Shown here: in pieces, positions 1-11,814 of the stretch
Position numbering within the stretch: the stretch's first letter is position 1
How the letters are laid out: each line of letters opens with the position of its first letter
Assembly (NCBI GenBank): GCA_022836615.1
Contig: MU405242.1
Coordinates: 62,001 to 126,000, forward strand
DNA: 64,000 nt
Reading direction: 5' to 3'
Source of the DNA: Annulohypoxylon bovei var. microspora
Lineage: Eukaryota > Ascomycota > Sordariomycetes > Xylariales > Hypoxylaceae
Notes under the pieces: model-generated
Databases searched by the model: none
The model's input: the letters and a program-made list of their open reading frames with translations, nothing else
Told to the model about the DNA's origin: nothing
Program-made: the position numbers and the translations under genes

Positions 1-888
1 TGAAGAACATTTCGGGGAAAGGGAGTAGAAAAGAAACTCTGAATCACATACGGTGTTTCCGGCAGGGCAGACCGTGGAGAGACCCATGGGATAAGAAGGA
101 GCGGTAGAAGTCGAAGATGCTGTGCTCGAAGTCGGGGTGCTGGAAGATGTGGTCGATGGGGTCGCTTCAGGGTACTTGCTGGTTGGGTACTTTCCCCTCT
201 TAGTCTTGGTCTTGGACTCCTTGGTCTTCTCGTGAGATTCCTTGGTCTTAGAGTGCTCCTCCTTGGTCTTGGAGTGTTCTTCCTTGGTCTTGGAGTGCTT
301 GGTCTTCATGGTGGTGGGGGTGGGTGTTGGGGTGTAAGTAGTCTCCTGAGAAGTGGTTGTAGTGGTGTAGAGAGTTGCCGGGGTGGTTGTGGTAGTCATG
401 TAGAGAGTTTCAGGGGTAGAAGTAGCGTACTTCATTACCGGAGTTGAGGTAGTGTAGTGCATTTCCGGGGTGGAGGCCGGGTAGTGAGCCTCGGAAGTCG
501 ATGTCGAGTAATGGCTCTCAACCGTAGAAGTAGAGTAGTGAGTTTCCACGGTGGAGGTCGAGTACTTTGTCTTCGTCTTCTTCTCCGTCTTCTTCTCAGT
601 GCTCATTGTGTACTGTGCTACTGGAGTGGAGGTCGAGTACTTGGTCTTCTTCTCGGTCTTCTCGGTACTCATCGAGTACTGTGCCACTGGAGTAGAGGTT
701 GAGTATTTGGGTTTCTCAGTAGTTGTAGAGTAGTGAGTTTCCGGGGTAGAAGCTGGGTAGTGGGTTTCTTCAGTGGTGGTTGGGTATTTTGCTTCCGGGG
801 TAGAGGAAGTCTTGTAGTTAGGCTTTGCTACCGGGCTAGCTGTGGCCACGGCGGCGAGGACGACGGGGAGAAGGCTCTTGATCTGCAT
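1..888 (-). CDS. Secreted Thr/Ser-rich tandem-repeat protein, 3' end beyond window
   Basis: I do not recognise this as a named gene. The frame opens with an ATG at 888 and stays open for 296 codons to the left edge. The first ~20 residues (MQIKSLLPVVLAAVATASPVA) form a classic signal peptide. Residues ~22-185 hold about 15 degenerate copies of a 9-residue unit of the type Y-S-T-S-T-P-E-x-H, rich in Thr/Ser and so a likely O-mannosylation target. A lysine-rich stretch with three KTKEEHS-like copies follows and ends in KR, a possible Kex2 site, then another Ser/Thr region and a TVCPAG motif. A GTATGT at 51-46 is a good splice donor, so the exon may end at 52 rather than run on. This design is usual for cell-wall or secreted surface proteins of fungi; that role is inference. 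A GPI signal, if any, lies outside the window. Confidence 0.75.
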   Translation of the reverse strand, partial: MQIKSLLPVVLAAVATASPVAKPNYKTSSTPEAKYPTTTEETHYPASTPETHYSTTTEKPKYSTSTPVAQYSMSTEKTEKKTKYSTSTPVAQYTMSTEKKTEKKTKTKYSTSTVETHYSTSTVESHYSTSTSEAHYPASTPEMHYTTSTPVMKYATSTPETLYMTTTTTPATLYTTTTTSQETTYTPTPTPTTMKTKHSKTKEEHSKTKEEHSKTKESHEKTKESKTKTKRGKYPTSKYPEATPSTTSSSTPTSSTASSTSTAPSYPMGLSTVCPAGNTVCDSEFLFYSLSPKCSS

Positions 889-1823
889 CTTGATAGTGTC
901 TAGTTAGATAGACGAAGTAATATGGCGTGAAGAGTAGGAGTTATTTGAGGAGAGAAGGTAGGATGAGAAGATGAGAAGGTGAGAAGGTGAGAAGATAAGG
1001 TTAGATGTTGATGTGTTTGTGGATGATAGAATTGTGTTGGAATAACGACGTCCAACTGTCTTCTTATAAGTTACCACTACCATGGCTTTTTCATCGCCAT
1101 ATGAAGCTCGGAGATCCGGCCATGCAGCGGCGAGTTGACTACTGCAAGATTGTAGATCTCACTTCAATACTTACGCGCCATTTCACGTCCACATCCAGAA
1201 CATCAACTATGATTCAGCCTTGTAGTTATTGTTTCATTGAAATATCAACCATTCACATTTAGAGCTACAAGCCATGCAGAAACGGGACACTGTTTACCCG
1301 GTTACCTGAGAAAAACAAGTAGAACGAGATTACCTACTTACCCAGCCATACTTGAAGAACGATTACTAGCAAGCAGAAAAGCAATGTATTCCCATCAGCT
1401 GGTAGTATGACATGGCGATTTGCTTAACTAGAATTTAACAGTAATGTTGTCTTGATCTACCGGGCTTGTATACACGGCTTGGTCAAAGGAATAATCAATA
1501 GTTGATATCAGGCAAGATCTACACAATATTTGTGAAGCCGTCAAATACAGCAACGCCCAATGATCTAGAGGCTGTGTGGCGTGCTAAGCCATTTCCCGGC
1601 CATCGACAATCGTTACGAGAAAAGACACACATTAGCAGCTAGCTACAAGCCATGTAGCATTGACAACCCAATGGGAGACTCCACAGGTTCCAACATGAAG
1701 CTTACATAATAGAACTAGACTCGAGATCTAAGACAATTTTAAGAATGATCGACACAATCGCATCCATTGGGATAAAGGGGAAGTTTCCTATTTCGGTAAT
1801 TGGTTTTCTACTAATGCCACGGG

Positions 1824-2265
1824 CAGCGGTCCCAACAAGTCAAACGTAAACTTGACTTGCTTGATACTTGACTTAGATAAGTCAATTCAAGCCCAAAATA
1901 TCGTCAAGTTTAGCAAGTCAAATTTCGGTTTTTTCTTGACTTGAGTGGGTCTAATTTCATGAAGGTATCGAGCCCCACTTATATACCCATAATTACGCGT
2001 ATAGTGGTGTTTTGACCAACCCACCAACCCCCCGAAATATACGGCATTACCGAGTTTTATGGGACCCGGGTAAGTAACCACGGTTGAAAAATCGACGACG
2101 ATGTTCACGATGCACAGGCCAGGAACATACCCGCTTTTTTATGATTATTAAGCAAGCCAAGCTGGAAAAATCGTCAAGTATTTAAGAATTCCTTCAAACT
2201 TGATTTGACTTGTGTAAGTCAAAATCAGCTTCACATTTGACTTGCTTGACTTGTTGGGACCCCTG
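1824..2265. mobile_element. hAT-type MITE, 442 bp, intact ends and 8-bp target duplication
   Basis: The ends are inverted repeats of about 20 bp: CAGCGGTCCCAACAAGTCAA on the left, and its reverse complement with one mismatch on the right. Both sides are flanked by the same 8 bp, GCCACGGG (1816-1823 and 2266-2273). An 8-bp duplication and a CAG-type terminus are marks of the hAT superfamily. Inside each end are several copies of the AAGTCAA/TTGACTT heptamer in both orientations, like the subterminal transposase-binding repeats of hAT elements. No transposase is encoded, so the element is non-autonomous and would need a hAT transposase elsewhere in the genome. Confidence 0.87.
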
Positions 2266-3175
2266 GCCACGGGATTGCCATAATGCGTGGATTTGCTTTT
2301 GTTAAAAGCATGACTTGACCTGTTCCTGAGAATCGCCGAGTACTTTTAGGCCTAAACTATCTACTGAGTCCTCCAACAAACGGATGCAGAACACCAGTGA
2401 TCTTAATGCGGCATATGCATGAGACATTAAAAAGTATTACATTAGGCTGCCGATTCAAAGTCAAATCGGAGATTCTTAATTTAACTGACAGCTCTGGCGT
2501 ACGTCTCCTAACGTGCCGATAAAAAATAAGTGATTTGTAAATTAATCTTTTACAATTCTGTGCGGAATATACTGGAGTATTCACGGATGGCCGATATTGC
2601 CCGCTCCAAATAACATGTGTAAATATCTTCTTAAGCACTCCACGGGAACTATATGGAAGGATGTATGTAATCCTTCAACGAATTGTGGATCACTCGTGAG
2701 CAGGATGACCACCTGCATTATGTAAAGTTCTCATCGCTCTAGCCTTTCCCATCTCCCCTTTCACCTATATGCAGCATATCATTGGTGAAATGATGTGATG
2801 GTAGATGTCATTGGTGATGGGGATTTTAGGAAATTCCTCTAGCTTCTGAATTGAAATTTCAAAAGGACAAACTTCTAGCACTTCTATGTGATAAAACACA
2901 TATATAATAGAACATAGTACCTATAAATAGATATATGATACTTGACAAGAATGTAGTTTCTACACATTTCTGGTTTGGAATCGATGTTTTAGGCTGCATT
3001 GTGTCTGGTCCTAGGTTAGTATAATCGCCACATATGTAGAATGACGGGAATCCCGTAGATAAAGTCAGCTAAGGTGTGACGGATGACACGTAGATACAGC
3101 CTCAAGAATCAGCCTGCATCATTATAGGTAGTGACGCTGTAGATCATTCTGCAAAGTTCACCCCAACTTTGAGTT

Positions 3176-3210
3176 CCCCATATCTCCCCATATCTCCCCA
3201 TATCTCCTCA
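3176..3210. repeat. Tandem repeat of TATCTCCCCA, about 3.5 copies
   Basis: Three consecutive 10-mers TATCTCCCCA/TATCTCCTCA preceded by CCCCA. It lies in gene-free DNA with no visible function. Confidence 0.9.
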
Positions 3211-4489
3211 ACCTTCGCATGAGTGTTGAAGAAGCAGTAGGAAAGGGGAGTATCTACAAGTCAACGTAAATTAGTTTAGGCTGGTCAAGGTAATAAGGGT
3301 AATTCGAATCCTAAACTAAGTCTCCGTAGATGCGTGCTTTGGTAAACCGGGATAGTGCGGTAGCACAGTGGCGTTAACAAAACCTAATAGAATCTGATAA
3401 AACCAGATGGAATCTTGCCCAATAACAACGAGGCCATGACGCTGGGAATATGCAGGCTGTGACAGCCGAAATCTGACTAACTCTGACAGATGTCGACAAC
3501 CTTATCTACTTAATTTTCAACATTCCAATACTAGTTAGTTATACGATGATGTGTTTGCGTTGAAGCTTAAAAAACATGGATGCATGTAATGTCTTAATTC
3601 ATATATGACTTTTTGAAAAACTCCTCTTGTCGAGGCGGACTATGAAATATAAAATCCGAGTGACCCTTCCTAGGTAGTGAAAAGGGGCTGAGCTGGTTAC
3701 TCATGCTAGACCAACTTCATGGCGATTCTAGCATCCATCATAAATGGGCAAGTAAGCAGCCCATCATTATGATAGCATGAGATTTACATCATCGATGAAG
3801 TTACCACATATTATCACAAATTTCTAGACTAACATCTTTCTACATACACACATAGGGAGAAGCACTACTAACAACGCCGGAACCGTCAGTCAAGCCGGCA
3901 ATAGAAATGTCTGAATAGCTTGTTTATAATGTCAGGCTGTACTAGGCGTATTTCTTGGACTACCCAGGTACTCGGGATTAAAAGAATGGAACGAGGTCTT
4001 CTCTTAATACTTAGCCTTCAAGATTTATCGAAGAAGGATATAATAGAGGGAGGAATCATAATGAAGTAACAGTGTATATAAAAAGATGACTAGAAACTCC
4101 TATCCCCTTTAAGGAATGAGTTTGGGGGTAAAAATTCCCCCTAATATAGGTGACTGTTTGAAAGCTTGCTTCTAGAGATTGATCAATGTGGACATTATCC
4201 TGTGTAGTAAAAGCTAGATAATGTAACTAAGAATTTCCAGACCTTGACCCGGAAGCCTTGTATATGAGAATGCCATGATACATAAATCAACGATAGAAAT
4301 ATCACAGATCTACTTCCGATAATCAGCTACAGTCAACTAGGGCCTTCTACTTGTAAAGGTTTAAAATGAATATACGTACAATGTGCTCATATGGGTAAAG
4401 AAATCTATAATATCAATGACACAGGAGGTTCTTAGATTAGGGAGATTCGCAAGAAACGAATTTATCCCGACAGGCAGTTACGTGACGAA

Positions 4490-4735
4490 GGGGATAATAA
4501 AATAAAAATTAAAAGAATTAAGCAATGTGTGGGTTCCCATACCTATGCGTATGGACTGCCTTACTGCGCGTAAGAAACTGCCTGAACTAATCAGAATCCC
4601 ATGGAAATTTGTGGTTATGGGAATTGTAATGCAAAGATCTGACTTTATTGCTTTGAGCGCCACTCGAACCCCGACCTTGAGGAATCCCCCAGAACCCACC
4701 CCACACATCAGACCGTTGCACCGCACTTCACCTTC
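4490..4735 (-). mobile_element. Possible tRNA-derived SINE, degraded
   Basis: On the minus strand CGGTGCAACGG (4723-4713) resembles a pol III A box and GGTTCGAGTGG (4670-4660) matches the first seven positions of a B box, in the right order and 53 nt apart. A body of about 150 bp follows and ends in a T/A-rich tail near 4520-4495. This is the layout of fungal SINEs. No clean target-site duplication is visible and the tRNA folding is imperfect, so it could be a tRNA-like coincidence. Confidence 0.3.
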
Positions 4736-6180
4736 AAGTGGCTCCTTGAGAACTCATATAGTGATTATGCTATTTAAGGACGTAGAGGTAGCGAGCAGAT
4801 AAGGCATTGGCCGATAGTTGCTATGGTGCCCATGATCAAAACTTTGGGTCTACATGGCTACCATAGTGACTCACTTACAATGTGACAATCGCACCGTACT
4901 ATGACTTGACACTATCTCTCATATTGTTACGAGTGTTCGACCAACTTTCGTAATATTAGAATTGTGGTTTTTAATTCGGTCACATGCTCGACGTATACTT
5001 ATCCGTCTAGACACATATTATTCTCATATAATAGCCATTACACTAATCATGAATCCCTCTCTGTTATACATGGATCTGTATTTCCATCTTCTATATAATG
5101 ATCCTAAACGTATTAGTAGGGGCACCCATACCGCCATTAAATTACACTTACAGGTCAAGACACGGCTTCTCTTGATCTAAATCATGCCTCTGATGAGTCG
5201 ATTATATCTGATTATCATCTACTTAGGTGCCTAGGTATGTTATAATACAGGTTTCAACAGCTATGCATCTTCATAACGATGCTACTGCGTCTCATGATGG
5301 AATCCTGGAGTTCTAGAGAAGAGAACTTCCGTAGCGCTGCGCTATGACATCAGTTTGGCCCCTGAATTTCGTGACACTAGGGACCACTCGCAGTACTAGG
5401 CCGCACGCAACGAATATACCCATGCAGCTACGATATTATGATTATGGTGATCGAGGTGTAAGATAACAGTCCTATGGAGGGAGAATTCTACATGGAACGT
5501 ACCTAAGCTTAAAGAGTGGTAAGGAACCTTGCCCCCTATTTTTTATACCTGTTCGCATTATATTTTGAAGGACTTCAGCATTCCTCTGCTTGTACCGAGG
5601 ATCTATGTCAATAGCAATATTACTAAGCATGGATATAGCTTATTAACAAGGTTTTCAACCATGCTTGGATAATGAATGGACCAATAAGAGGAATGGGAAA
5701 GCTTAGTTTTTACCTAATTCGGAGTTCAATATAGCCTCTTGGCATTGATGAGCGTAGGCTATAATAGGACTCCAAAGTGGAATTTGGAGTACCTTTCGTC
5801 GATGTTAAGCAAGGAAATGTTTCCATTTAAACCTCCCTCTTTACTCTACGATACGGTGTAGACGATATTAACTATTGGCGTATTAGTGGCCACGTATTAC
5901 TCCGATTGTTTCCTAATAAAATAAAAGGGGTTTAAAATTAACCTCGAAGGCTAGTCTCTCAATGGGCGCGAAGAGATGATTTCTCGCCCAACCGCCTCTG
6001 AAGTCCTCCTCAACATACTGCAGCTTGGCCATCAACCTTAGCACTAGGGTACAATTGCACTTTCAAAGACCTCATCTCGAAATACTCAAATACTGCAACA
6101 TAGCTTCGCGATGTGAAGGTCATCATTCGTGATTATGACAAAGTATTGATGTATCATGGTTGCCATTAAGACTTCATAGA

Positions 6181-7938
6181 CTACCGCCCCATCAGAAGCC
6201 ATTGCTGCGAACGTATGGACTCGTCTGTCCACTTATACGCAGGTCGATTCCGAAACTTGTTCGCCTCAGTCAAAAACCCGAGGAGATATTCCTGCTCGGC
6301 CTCTCCCCCCGCCAGGTACGACACGCACACCGGGCTGTTGAACGTGACCGCGCAAAGCGGCTTCAGCGACAGGCCGTATCGACAAGTTCGCCAGATCCTG
6401 CTGCTCCATTCGACGCATTCCGCTTCTAGGGCTGGATCATCGAAGCCCCGCATCTTGTTCAGCTCCTGCCTCAGCCGGTTTATCACGATGTTGAACGAGT
6501 TCATGTTGGCGAAGTGTAGCGCCGTCGTTCCGTTGGGGAACTCGTAGCTCGTGCCTAAGGGCGATTCCGGATCTATGACCTCGTAGACCAGGTTGTGCTG
6601 GAGAAGGGGCTCTATGGTAGACTCGTCGAGTGCCCGGAAGTGTATGCTGAGGTCATCGACGGCTGCAGAAAGATCCTCGATCTCCTGTTCGTCTTGCGGG
6701 TATGACGGGACGTTCCAGATTTTAGAGAAACGGTTGATAGTATCCGCAAGCTTCGTTGCCTGAATGAGCAGCTTAGATATCTCAACGACCCACGGCGTTC
6801 GGGACTTCCATTGAGCAAAGAATCTTGTAAGTGCTCGCGTCCATTCAGGGTAGACGTAGAAGTTGTCGATACTACCAATTAGCATCAGTCTGAACTATGA
6901 ATTTAATTAATATCAAATATTAAACGCCAGATACATAGGTAGGTAATTTACCATATACGCAAATGAGTCGAGCATGAGCTGAATCCCAAAGTGGTCTCCA
7001 TGCTTAGGTGCCCCTCTCCGCATCATGATAGAGTAGATGCCATTGGAGTGAGATATCTTATCGACACCCCCTGCATAATCAAAGAGGAACTGCTCAACAA
7101 TTAGAAGGTACTCATAAAATAAAACGAGAGAATGCTACTCGCTTCAGTGGTTTGAAGATAAACGGTGGCAGCTAAAGTGGCATTCGATGTCTGTTCGTGC
7201 GGATCATCGAGGACCTTCTGCAAGCTCCGAAGAGCGCGATTGTAAGATGATAGATCAAATAGTTCAATTTGGCTCATCCCTTGGCAAAGCTTCAGCCACG
7301 TGGAAAGCAGGAGGTTGGTTGCATCAAATAGGGCCTCGTTTTTCTCGAGCAGGGGCGGTACGTATCCTAGCGTACTGAGCCACATGCTGAGGCTATACCC
7401 CGTCCCTTCGCTAGATTTCAAGTAAGCCACTACCCTACCCCCTAATAGATCGAACCGGGTCGCCGAAGGCTTCTTTAGTATTTGTGGCTTCCGGGTACAT
7501 ATTCTTAGCTTTGAGAACGTTGCGCCGCTTGCCGTAGTTTTGTTCCTAAGATTCAACAAGCTTGTCTTGGGAGTAGTATCTGATACTAATGCTGACGCTG
7601 ATACGGACGGGTCGCCTTTTACACCAACATCGGATTCCTCTTGGGTTAGATCGCCATATTGGGTGCTTTGTCGAGTGTGTCTGCCGTTATTCACAAACTT
7701 AACGCGTTTAGAAGGACCCGAACATTCCTTGCCTGCTTTACTGCAGGTTCCACAGGTCGGCCAGTTCTCGTCACACTACATAGTATAGTTAGGATGAATT
7801 GGCCAATTGATAGGCCGCGATTAGGGGCTAGCGCGCTGATTCGCAAGGTAACCGATTATTATATAGGTGTGGTTGGCTTACCTTGGTCTTCCTCCGTCTG
7901 CAAAAATCGCATCTGTTGCTCTTCGGTATGCCAACCAT
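6181..7938 (-). CDS. Zn2Cys6 fungal transcription factor, 508 aa, 4 exons
   Basis: The exons are 7882-7938, 7139-7775, 6952-7070 and 6181-6894. The introns are 106, 68 and 57 nt and all phases join. The start was chosen because MVGIPKSNRCDFCRRRKTK leads into a complete zinc cluster with Cys at residues 10, 13, 20, 27, 30 and 37 (C-x2-C-x6-C-x6-C-x2-C-x6-C); intron 1 falls just before the third Cys. The rest is the alpha-helical middle and C-terminal region usual in this fungus-specific family, with motifs such as RGVDKISHSNGIY and YLAGGEAEQEYLL. It is expected to act in the nucleus as a DNA-binding regulator; targets cannot be told from sequence. Intron 2 uses a weak GTAGCA donor. The neighbours (DUF2985, MscL) give no clear pathway. 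Confidence 0.85.
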
Positions 7939-8806
7939 TTTTGACGTTTCGAGAGATTTGTCGCGATTTTGAATTAGCTCTCGACATCGCTCCGAGATCC
8001 CGCGTCTGAGCCAGCTCTCTTGAAATGTTTATATGTTGGCTCTTAGGCTATGCTCGGGGGTTCCCGCCGTAGGCCTCTTTCACGATTGTCATCTTGTTCG
8101 CAGCATGAGCCACAGTTTTGTTTAGCTCCCGATACCTTAAGGGGCTCAGTGTAACTCAGCGCAGTTGTGGCTTTGGTTAGCCGACTAATTGTTGGTTCAA
8201 CCCCTAAATCGAGTTCAGCTAGGTCCACATAGTCAGCCCTACGAAATGACCCCCGCGGAACATATCGCACCATCTTACCAAGAGCAGTAAAAGCGACTAG
8301 TCGGTATAGGATTCGTATTCAACCTAGTAGGATCCTTATTGCTTCTGATATTACGCTAGTTGTAGATGTGCGTATACATTCCTTGAACATTTGGTTATTC
8401 TTTACCCGTGGAGGAGCTTCTTATATCTGAGCTCACCCTCCCATAACTCACATTTCGTTGTCGATGTATGAGGAAAGGAGAAATGCGTGAGAGTTGTTTT
8501 GCGTAAGTGTCAATGGTATAAGAAGCAAGTTCTAAATGAAACGAAATGAAACGAAATGAATTAATCGATGTTGCGACGGAATCTGACCCTTGCAGCCCTT
8601 GACAATGCATAAAATCTATATGCTTAGGTAGCTAATCAGGAATATGCAGCTAAAACTCCACGTTCCTATTCGGAAGTACCTCTTAACCAATGATTCAAAC
8701 TTAACAATAACAGAAAGATTATCTATTTTCATATCCATATGCCCCGAAAGTTTAACCCAAACCCAAAGACTAGACCGTTAGACATTAATTCGTGTATATT
8801 CTAATA
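7939..8806. other. Intergenic region, nothing identified
   Basis: Spacer between two minus-strand genes. Small ORFs at 8043-8273 and 8395-8610 show no family resemblance or splice support. A short GAAAC/GAAAT run near 8537-8560 is the only simple repeat seen. Confidence 0.55.
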
Positions 8807-10385
8807 TCATCGCACGTCTGGGTATATATCCTCCTTCTTGTCGTCATTCTCATTATTGTCTATCGGGATGCCCCGTATCTCGGCGCTCGCGGTATCGTCG
8901 TCGTTCGCCTCGCTCTTATGAGCCCTCTCGAGAGCCAGCTCGGCCTTGAGCTGTTTCTCGGTGTCGCCCTGCTTCTTGCCCTGCTCGCGGATCTTATCGA
9001 ACGCCTCGCGCGTTAGGTCCTGTCGGAACATGCGCTCTACTACGTCCTTCTTGCGTGTGCGCCTCCCGCCAATACTGATCAGGATTCCGGCTGTGATATT
9101 TACCGTGATAGAGCAACTCAGGATAGTCGCCGTCAACGCCATCGGCCGCGTATTATAATCGATGCCCCACGTTGTAGCGCCTAGTGAGATCTGCAAGCAC
9201 GAGTGAAGATCTAGCAACGCTACTATCGCAACAAGCCAGTTCAAGGGAAACGCGTAGTGCGTCTTAGTCTCATGAGGCTTATAGAAGGTGTGGGATTTGG
9301 CGAATTTCGTCTGGTGGTGCACGAGCCGAGCCGCCTGCTGTGGAGTCAAAACCGAGATCTCGTCGCGCGCCGCCTCAAGGTCCGCGTTCGTTGGCAAGTC
9401 GTTCTTGTCGCGGAGTTTCGACATACGCTTTCTCCTACGAAGCTTCCACGTTAAGCGGTGGTAGTGTGCAATATATATCATGTGATAAGTATCGACAGCG
9501 CGAAAAGGCGCTAAGCCATCACCGACGATAGCGAAGAGTGCAACTAAGACATAGTCGATGATGTTGATGGCGTAAACCTGTTCCTCACCAACGTAGATCC
9601 AACCAATCAGAAAAAGCACCCAGGCTAGGCCGAAAAGGGTGATGAGCGTCGCGTATAGCGTCACTAGAAAGCCGAGTGGTTGACGGACGTACTGGCCGAA
9701 TGCTTTCATGCTGCGTTTGAACTTGGACCGTCGCGAATGTAGCATGTGGCGCACGTAGTCATTTAGCTCGGCCTTCTCTTCCTCGTTCCAGCCTTCCAGG
9801 AAAACACCATCAGGGAGAACTGCATGCTCGAAATTAAAGTCTTCTTCTTCAATCCTTTCTTCTCTAATGTTAGATTCCCTGGGTGCTATAGAAAGCTGGT
9901 ATGTCGGTCGTCGGTTGATCCATCTACCAAGTGATGGTATGAAAAGAGAATTCTGGATGTTGGTAACATTATTCAAGGTAGATACTTCAGGATCTAGTGA
10001 TCACGGCGAGATGTCAATTATATATTCAAGCACCTTATCACTCATTGATGGGATACTTACCAATAACGTCTAGTATATCCGCCAGATTCGCGTCTAGTTG
10101 CGTACGCCCATTTGGACCATGGAATAAAGCGGTGCTCGTCTGTCTCTCATTCTCAGGTATCGGAGGCATACCGGAGTTTTCTGTTCCTCTGCGAGGACGT
10201 ATTATAGCCAAGCCTGGCCGCTGGCGACCCCTGCCCGTAGGATCGGAGCTAGAACGACGCCGACTGGATTCTCCATCATCTTGGTGTCCGGGTTGCTGCT
10301 GCGGGTGCGGCTGCGGTTGAGAAGTTGCCGTCGCTGGTGGTTGTAGTTGTAAGTCGTGAAATTGAACACGAGACTCATCAGACAT
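8807..10385 (-). CDS. DUF2985 family integral membrane protein, 503 aa
   Basis: Two exons, 10061-10385 and 8807-9993, are joined by a 67-nt intron with a GTAAGT donor and TAG acceptor, phase 1. The N-terminal ~110 residues are polar and Gln/Pro/Arg-rich, so probably disordered and cytosolic. The core holds four hydrophobic segments: one after a basic RRSKFKRSMKAFGQYVRQP stretch, a second ending GDGLAPFRAVDTYHM, then NWLVAIVALLDLHSCL and a final one with SITVNITAGILIS. The APFRAVDTYHMIYIAHYHRL motif and the basic loop after it are signatures of the fungal DUF2985 family. The C-terminal ~75 residues are charged and coiled-coil-like. Function is unknown for the family; the location is a membrane, which one is not clear. 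Confidence 0.9.
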
Positions 10386-11059
10386 TCTAGTCTAGGAAAT
10401 GGCCGCGACGCGAACCAAGAAAGTTTGCTTGTAAGAATCCGACTTGGCAGTTGACTCGAACATTTTTCAACAATAGAGATGTTCTAGTACGAGCTATGTA
10501 TCATAGTCTAAGTTCCTATAGTGATGATGTCATTTAAAGTTCAAGCCAGGGATTAAAACTTGGATGTCACCCTAAAAAGCATATCAATGGATGAAATTTC
10601 CCTTACGCCATACTCCTTTTATTGAATAGCGTCATATAACTACATATTTTAAACATTGTAACAGTTATCTCGTTTATGAAGAACCCGAGTTTTTGTACAG
10701 CGCTCAACTTTTCCAATTCTGAAGTTCAGGTCTTACTGTACAACACCAACCTCCATTATCGTTAGTCAATCTTCAATGTTTATTACTATCTCCTAAAACT
10801 ATTAATTACACTTGTTTCGTTCATGTAACACCGTGTAATATAGGAATACGGTATACTGATACTATTTGGTATGATGAATGCTTCTCTCTCTCCCATTCTC
10901 AGTGGTGTCGCTCTAATCTCGCTAACGTCCAGCTAGGATGCTGATGATGGTTGACTCCTAAACATATTCTCAGCCCGGAGCAGAACGAGGTATTCAATTC
11001 TGTTGATATTCTTGACAGCTATTGATTTCTCCGATAGCTATTTCGTCGCCATAGACCGT
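10386..11059. other. Intergenic AT-rich spacer
   Basis: Leader and promoter region of the DUF2985 gene and the 3' flank of the MscL-like gene. No further gene or repeat seen. Confidence 0.55.
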
Positions 11060-11814
11060 CTATCGCATTCGCTCTTCGCGCCCATCGAGCCAGCTGGTGC
11101 AATTGACGCAACGGACCGCCTAGATCAGTCAGGCTCACGAACTCTTAGCGAACATCACGAGAGCGGAAGTGCGAACCTGCGAGCTAATGCGCTTTTTGCA
11201 GTACCGACATTGAACTGAATGTTTGATGATGGGATCATGCGACAAGTATTGGTACAAGCTTGCCAGGCCGTAGAGAGCTAGGCCGATGCCCAAGAAATTG
11301 ACGATTCGGTTGAGGAATACACTGGCATTCGTCATGTCAATCTTCATAAACCCTAGATGGTGGCGAAGGGTTTCGACTCGTCATACCCATAAGCTAGAAC
11401 GATAGCACCGTCGTTCTGTGCCTGGTCAAGAGTGTTGTAGCCATCCTCGTTGTTGTAGTTTGGCCCCGCTCTCAGCACTGCAAACTTCTCATTCATGTTC
11501 CTCCGCAACGGAAGGATGATAGAGAGTGGCGGAAGAAGTATGTCGCTTACGAGCGAGGTGGTGAGGGCCGTGAATGATGTTGCTAGGCTATTGAGACCGG
11601 TGTTAATGGTTCATATCTTCTAGGTAGGAAAGTCTAGGCTTTTATCTTTCACTAACATCAAACCGAATGCAATTTCGAGAATATTGCCGGAGAAAGCGAA
11701 GTCGATAAAGCCGGAAAAGATGCGCTGTGCTTTCTGCTCGCCCTCTTCCAATAAGGTACGACGCTCCTCATCCTGCTCGCCACCCTCCTCGTTGAACTCC
11801 CACGGGCGAGGCAT
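11060..11814 (-). CDS. Fungal MscL-like mechanosensitive channel, 187 aa, 4 exons
   Basis: The exons are 11657-11814, 11387-11587, 11177-11321 and 11060-11119. The introns are 69, 65 and 57 nt, with CTGAC visible before the last acceptor. The start MPRPWEFNEEG is the usual beginning of the fungal family. The first membrane helix is SGNILEIAFGLILATSFTAL, with the Asn and small residues of the MscL pore helix, followed by VSDILLPP. The second is FLNRIVNFLGIGLALYGLA. The tail after HDPIIKHSV carries four cysteines at 158, 161, 172 and 175 (C-x2-C-x10-C-x2-C), a zinc-ribbon-like knuckle, and ends CVNCTSWLDGREERMR. By homology it is a stretch-gated channel; bacterial MscL lacks the cysteine tail. 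The membrane it serves is not evident. Confidence 0.93.

Larger units (their letters stand above)
889..6180. other. Gene-free segment with transposon relics
   Basis: No ORF here has protein-like composition, splice structure or a recognisable domain. The segment holds the hAT-type MITE at 1824-2265, a 10-bp inverted repeat (3271-3280 with 3310-3319), a 10-mer tandem repeat at 3176-3210 and a SINE-like unit near 4490-4735. The first ~110 bp are the leader/promoter of the leftmost gene. Confidence 0.6.

Noticed and set aside
3271..3319. 10-bp inverted repeat around GGTAATTCGAATCC that looks like a tRNA T arm
   Set aside because: Only ~49 nt span, no D arm or anticodon arm; not a tRNA.
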